From Dirofilaria immitis (taxonomy: Eukaryota; Nematoda; Chromadorea; Rhabditida; Onchocercidae), in contig JAKNDB010000086.1 in the NCBI GenBank assembly GCA_024305405.1, positions 682,001 to 746,000 of the forward strand: 64,000 bases of DNA. The letters run 5' to 3'. The notes beneath the pieces are model-generated. The model saw only the letters and a list, made by a program, of their open reading frames with translations, did not search any database and was not told the DNA's origin. Both the position numbers and the translations under genes were made by a program. Within the stretch, counting starts at the first letter, position 1. Each line of letters begins with the position of its first letter. This document shows positions 62,001 through 64,000 of the stretch, piece by piece.

Positions 62001-63783
62001 GTTTTATTAGTGTTTTGATGTGCCTAATTTGCTGTCTATTGTATTGTTTTTTTATCTTATGATTTTTTTAATAGCATTTCACACTATAACAGATTAGAAT
62101 ATCAGCAGGTATTCAAATTACAACTGATTGCAGGAAACCGAAGAGCATCTCGATGTGTTTAATTTAAACGTTGCTCGGCAACAGGCTGATATGGAAATCG
62201 ATAGGCGTGGTATGAAGAGATTGGAAGATCAACCACGGGGATGGATAAATTGGGCTAAAAATTGGTAAGATATATCATATTCTGAATTTTTTTAATTTAT
62301 GCATGAATTCAATTGCTATTTCCTTTTTTGTGTTTCCAGAAAGCAAGAATTTGGAACAAATTCATTTTGGAACAAAAAGAAATAAAACTTAATATTTGGC
62401 ATGAAAATAAGTTTAATGTTCTGTGTACTTCAGGTGGAGTGGTGGCAGTAGTCAGGGAAATATAGCGTCATCAAGTGATATTATGACAAAATTTGAGGAA
62501 GCTATGACTACAGAGGAGAAAACTAAATTGTTTGATGCTATTGATTATCAGGTTGATAACTCAGTTTTTATTTAGAACATAAATTTAAAGATTCAGTGGA
62601 AGTAAAAGAATCGGAATATGCACTTTTTTTTAAGGAGAATACCCTCCAACTGATTATCCGAAGCACTTTGTGGAAAATGTTATTATCGCTAATTTGAACA
62701 TACTTATGATTGAAATCGAAAATGCTTTGACATTGAAGTTCTCCATAATCACTACCAAAATAGAACATCGAGCATCAGCTCAAGCTATCAGGTGAGTAAA
62801 TCAGCTATATTTTAAGAAAAAAGACGAAATCACCATAAAAATATAAACTGTTGACTTTTTTCTGCGATGGTGGATAAATAGCAATAAATTGTTCAGGAGA
62901 AAAAAGTAAAAAAATAAATTGAAACCGTGAATGGTAAGAGGAAATCACAGTAGGTAATTTCCCATTAAAATAATTTTGTTTTGTAGTCTTAAAAGTGGTG
63001 TAAAAAAGTAGCAATAGATGGCTGCGGACAACAGATTTTGTTCATGCAAGATGATTCGATTGATTGGTTAACAGTGCTTGTCGAAACTAATCCTTTGAAT
63101 CGTGATGAAGTTGGATATGATCAGTATATTAAAGTCGCTTTAGCGCCAACGATTATGAAATACTATGCACCAGCTATTAACACTGCTATCGAAGCATTAA
63201 GACCTCCAGAAAGTGTGCGACTAAATCAGCAAGTTTCTTGATTTTCCTGTGATAAAAAAAAATGCATTGATAATTGTAACTACTTTATTACATTACTCCA
63301 GTTATTAGTGCATACTCTTTTTAGTCAAACATGGTAAGTCCTTCTAGCGATTTTTTGTGAAAAATGGGAAATAAAAAGATATGTTAGATAAATGAAATTT
63401 ATGATTTTGTTAAACAAAGCCCTATTTTTTATACCTCTGTTGAATTATTTTATATTGAAGAAAAGATTTTTTATGTTTGAAAAAATAAGCTATTTATATT
63501 TAAAACTGTCGTAACATTTGACCAAAAAGGCTTTAGATTAACAGCAGCAGCAATGGCCCGTTACGAAGATGTTAAAGCACGTTCGCTCACGGGTTTGGCT
63601 CACGTTGTGGATGCTAGGACAAAGCTAGTGCTTGACATAATGATTTCACCTCTGGCAATTGTCATCTCAGAAAATGGAATATTCAACGAGGAAAAGCGGA
63701 ATTTGATTGCAGATCTTGGTTTGCTTACAATAACTACAATGAAAGATGATTCATTTGTCGAAGCATCGTTACTTAATAGTAAA
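59017..63783 (+). CDS. vps-13: VPS13 bulk lipid-transfer protein, N-terminal part (cut by window end)
   Basis: VPS13 proteins form a hydrophobic groove that moves lipids between membranes at contact sites. Exons: 59017-59116, 59284-59436, 59728-59852, 60029-60195, 60431-60632, 61013-61259, 61390-61561, 62134-62264, 62434-62551, 62635-62791, 62987-63232 and 63545-63783, about 680 codons of a protein that usually exceeds 3,000. The start [19 protein letters not shown] and the junction [15 protein letters not shown] are the chorein-N signature. [20 protein letters not shown] and [12 protein letters not shown] follow, then [17 protein letters not shown] and [20 protein letters not shown]. Frame breaks at A6 59776, near 62634, A6 63002 and C3 63557 look like indels. 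The last donor (GTACGT at 63784) shows the gene continues beyond the window. Confidence 0.93.
61562..61656. repeat. 27-bp direct repeat that includes a 5' splice site
   Basis: The first 27 bases of the VPS13 intron after exon 7 (61562-61588, starting GTAAGTTTGAAATGGG) are repeated at 61630-61656 (GTAAAATTTGAAATGG…). The second copy has lost the GTAAGT consensus. Confidence 0.85.
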
Positions 63784-64000
63784 GTACGTCTGTATTCGGT
63801 TTGATACAACCATATTTGCTCGATTATTTCTTCACTATTTCAGTATGATTTGACGATTGATTTTTAGCCTTTTGCACTGTAACAAAGGGATAATATGGTT
63901 TTTATGGTAGTTTTTATTTTTATTATTCTTAGTAGAATGGAATATACTTTATTCTGTCCTGTTATTGTTATTCAATTTTTGACCGTAATTTGAATTTTTA

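Noticed and set aside
43158..63783. Interpretation of the frame-broken genes as pseudogenes
   Set aside because: All breaks are at homopolymers, splice sites and catalytic residues are intact, and domains are well conserved on both sides of each break.
1..64000. CRISPR arrays, rRNA, tRNA or SL RNA genes
   Set aside because: No regularly spaced repeats, cloverleaf-like candidates or rRNA-like segments were recognised by eye, though a covariance-model scan was not possible.

Overview
The window is nuclear DNA from a parasitic nematode, most likely a filarial or other spirurid (clade III) worm. It is AT-rich. Its genes are split by short-to-medium GT-AG introns, and the best protein matches are to conserved animal families with nematode-like architecture. 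A fragment of an alphaproteobacterial (Wolbachia-like) ribosomal protein gene also sits in the non-coding DNA. I assigned families from recognised motifs and from family sequences I know, without any database search.

Layout, all genes on the + strand. (1) 1-10201 holds no recognisable gene; it is either intergenic or the long 5' intron of the next gene, and it carries a pentanucleotide and a trinucleotide microsatellite. (2) 10202-34473 is a large zinc-finger homeobox gene of the ZFHX3/ZFHX4/zfh-2 family with about 28 coding exons, many C2H2 fingers and three homeodomains; its N-terminus is not identified. (3) 34474-43157 is non-coding and contains a Wolbachia-like rplQ (L17) fragment on the minus strand at about 39727-39924, with a perfect 15-bp inverted repeat beside it. 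(4) 43158-55864 is a tight head-to-tail cluster of four genes: a CCDC124 homologue (ribosome dormancy factor), a UBL7-like UBL/UBA protein, an L7Ae-family Rpp38-like RNase P/MRP protein and a Sac2/INPP5F phosphoinositide phosphatase. Gaps are about 0.3-0.9 kb, and suitable splice acceptors lie just before several start codons, so a trans-spliced operon is plausible. (5) 55865-59016 is intergenic. (6) 59017-63783 is the first 12 exons (about 680 codons) of a VPS13 lipid-transfer protein, cut by the window end.

The strongest cross-cutting signal is technical. In every gene, reading frames break inside otherwise well conserved domains exactly at short homopolymers (A4-A8, T4-T6, C3-C4). Adding one base to the run restores both the domain and the splice phase in nearly every case. 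This looks like systematic homopolymer under-calling in the assembly, not gene decay. It means that naive gene models here will be truncated.

Functionally the genes are housekeeping or developmental: neuronal and epidermal transcription control (zfh-2), translation and tRNA maturation (CCDC124, Rpp38), ubiquitin-linked function (UBL7), and endosomal phosphoinositide and lipid traffic (Sac2, VPS13). I found no novel multi-gene system. The item most worth follow-up is the bacterial rplQ remnant.
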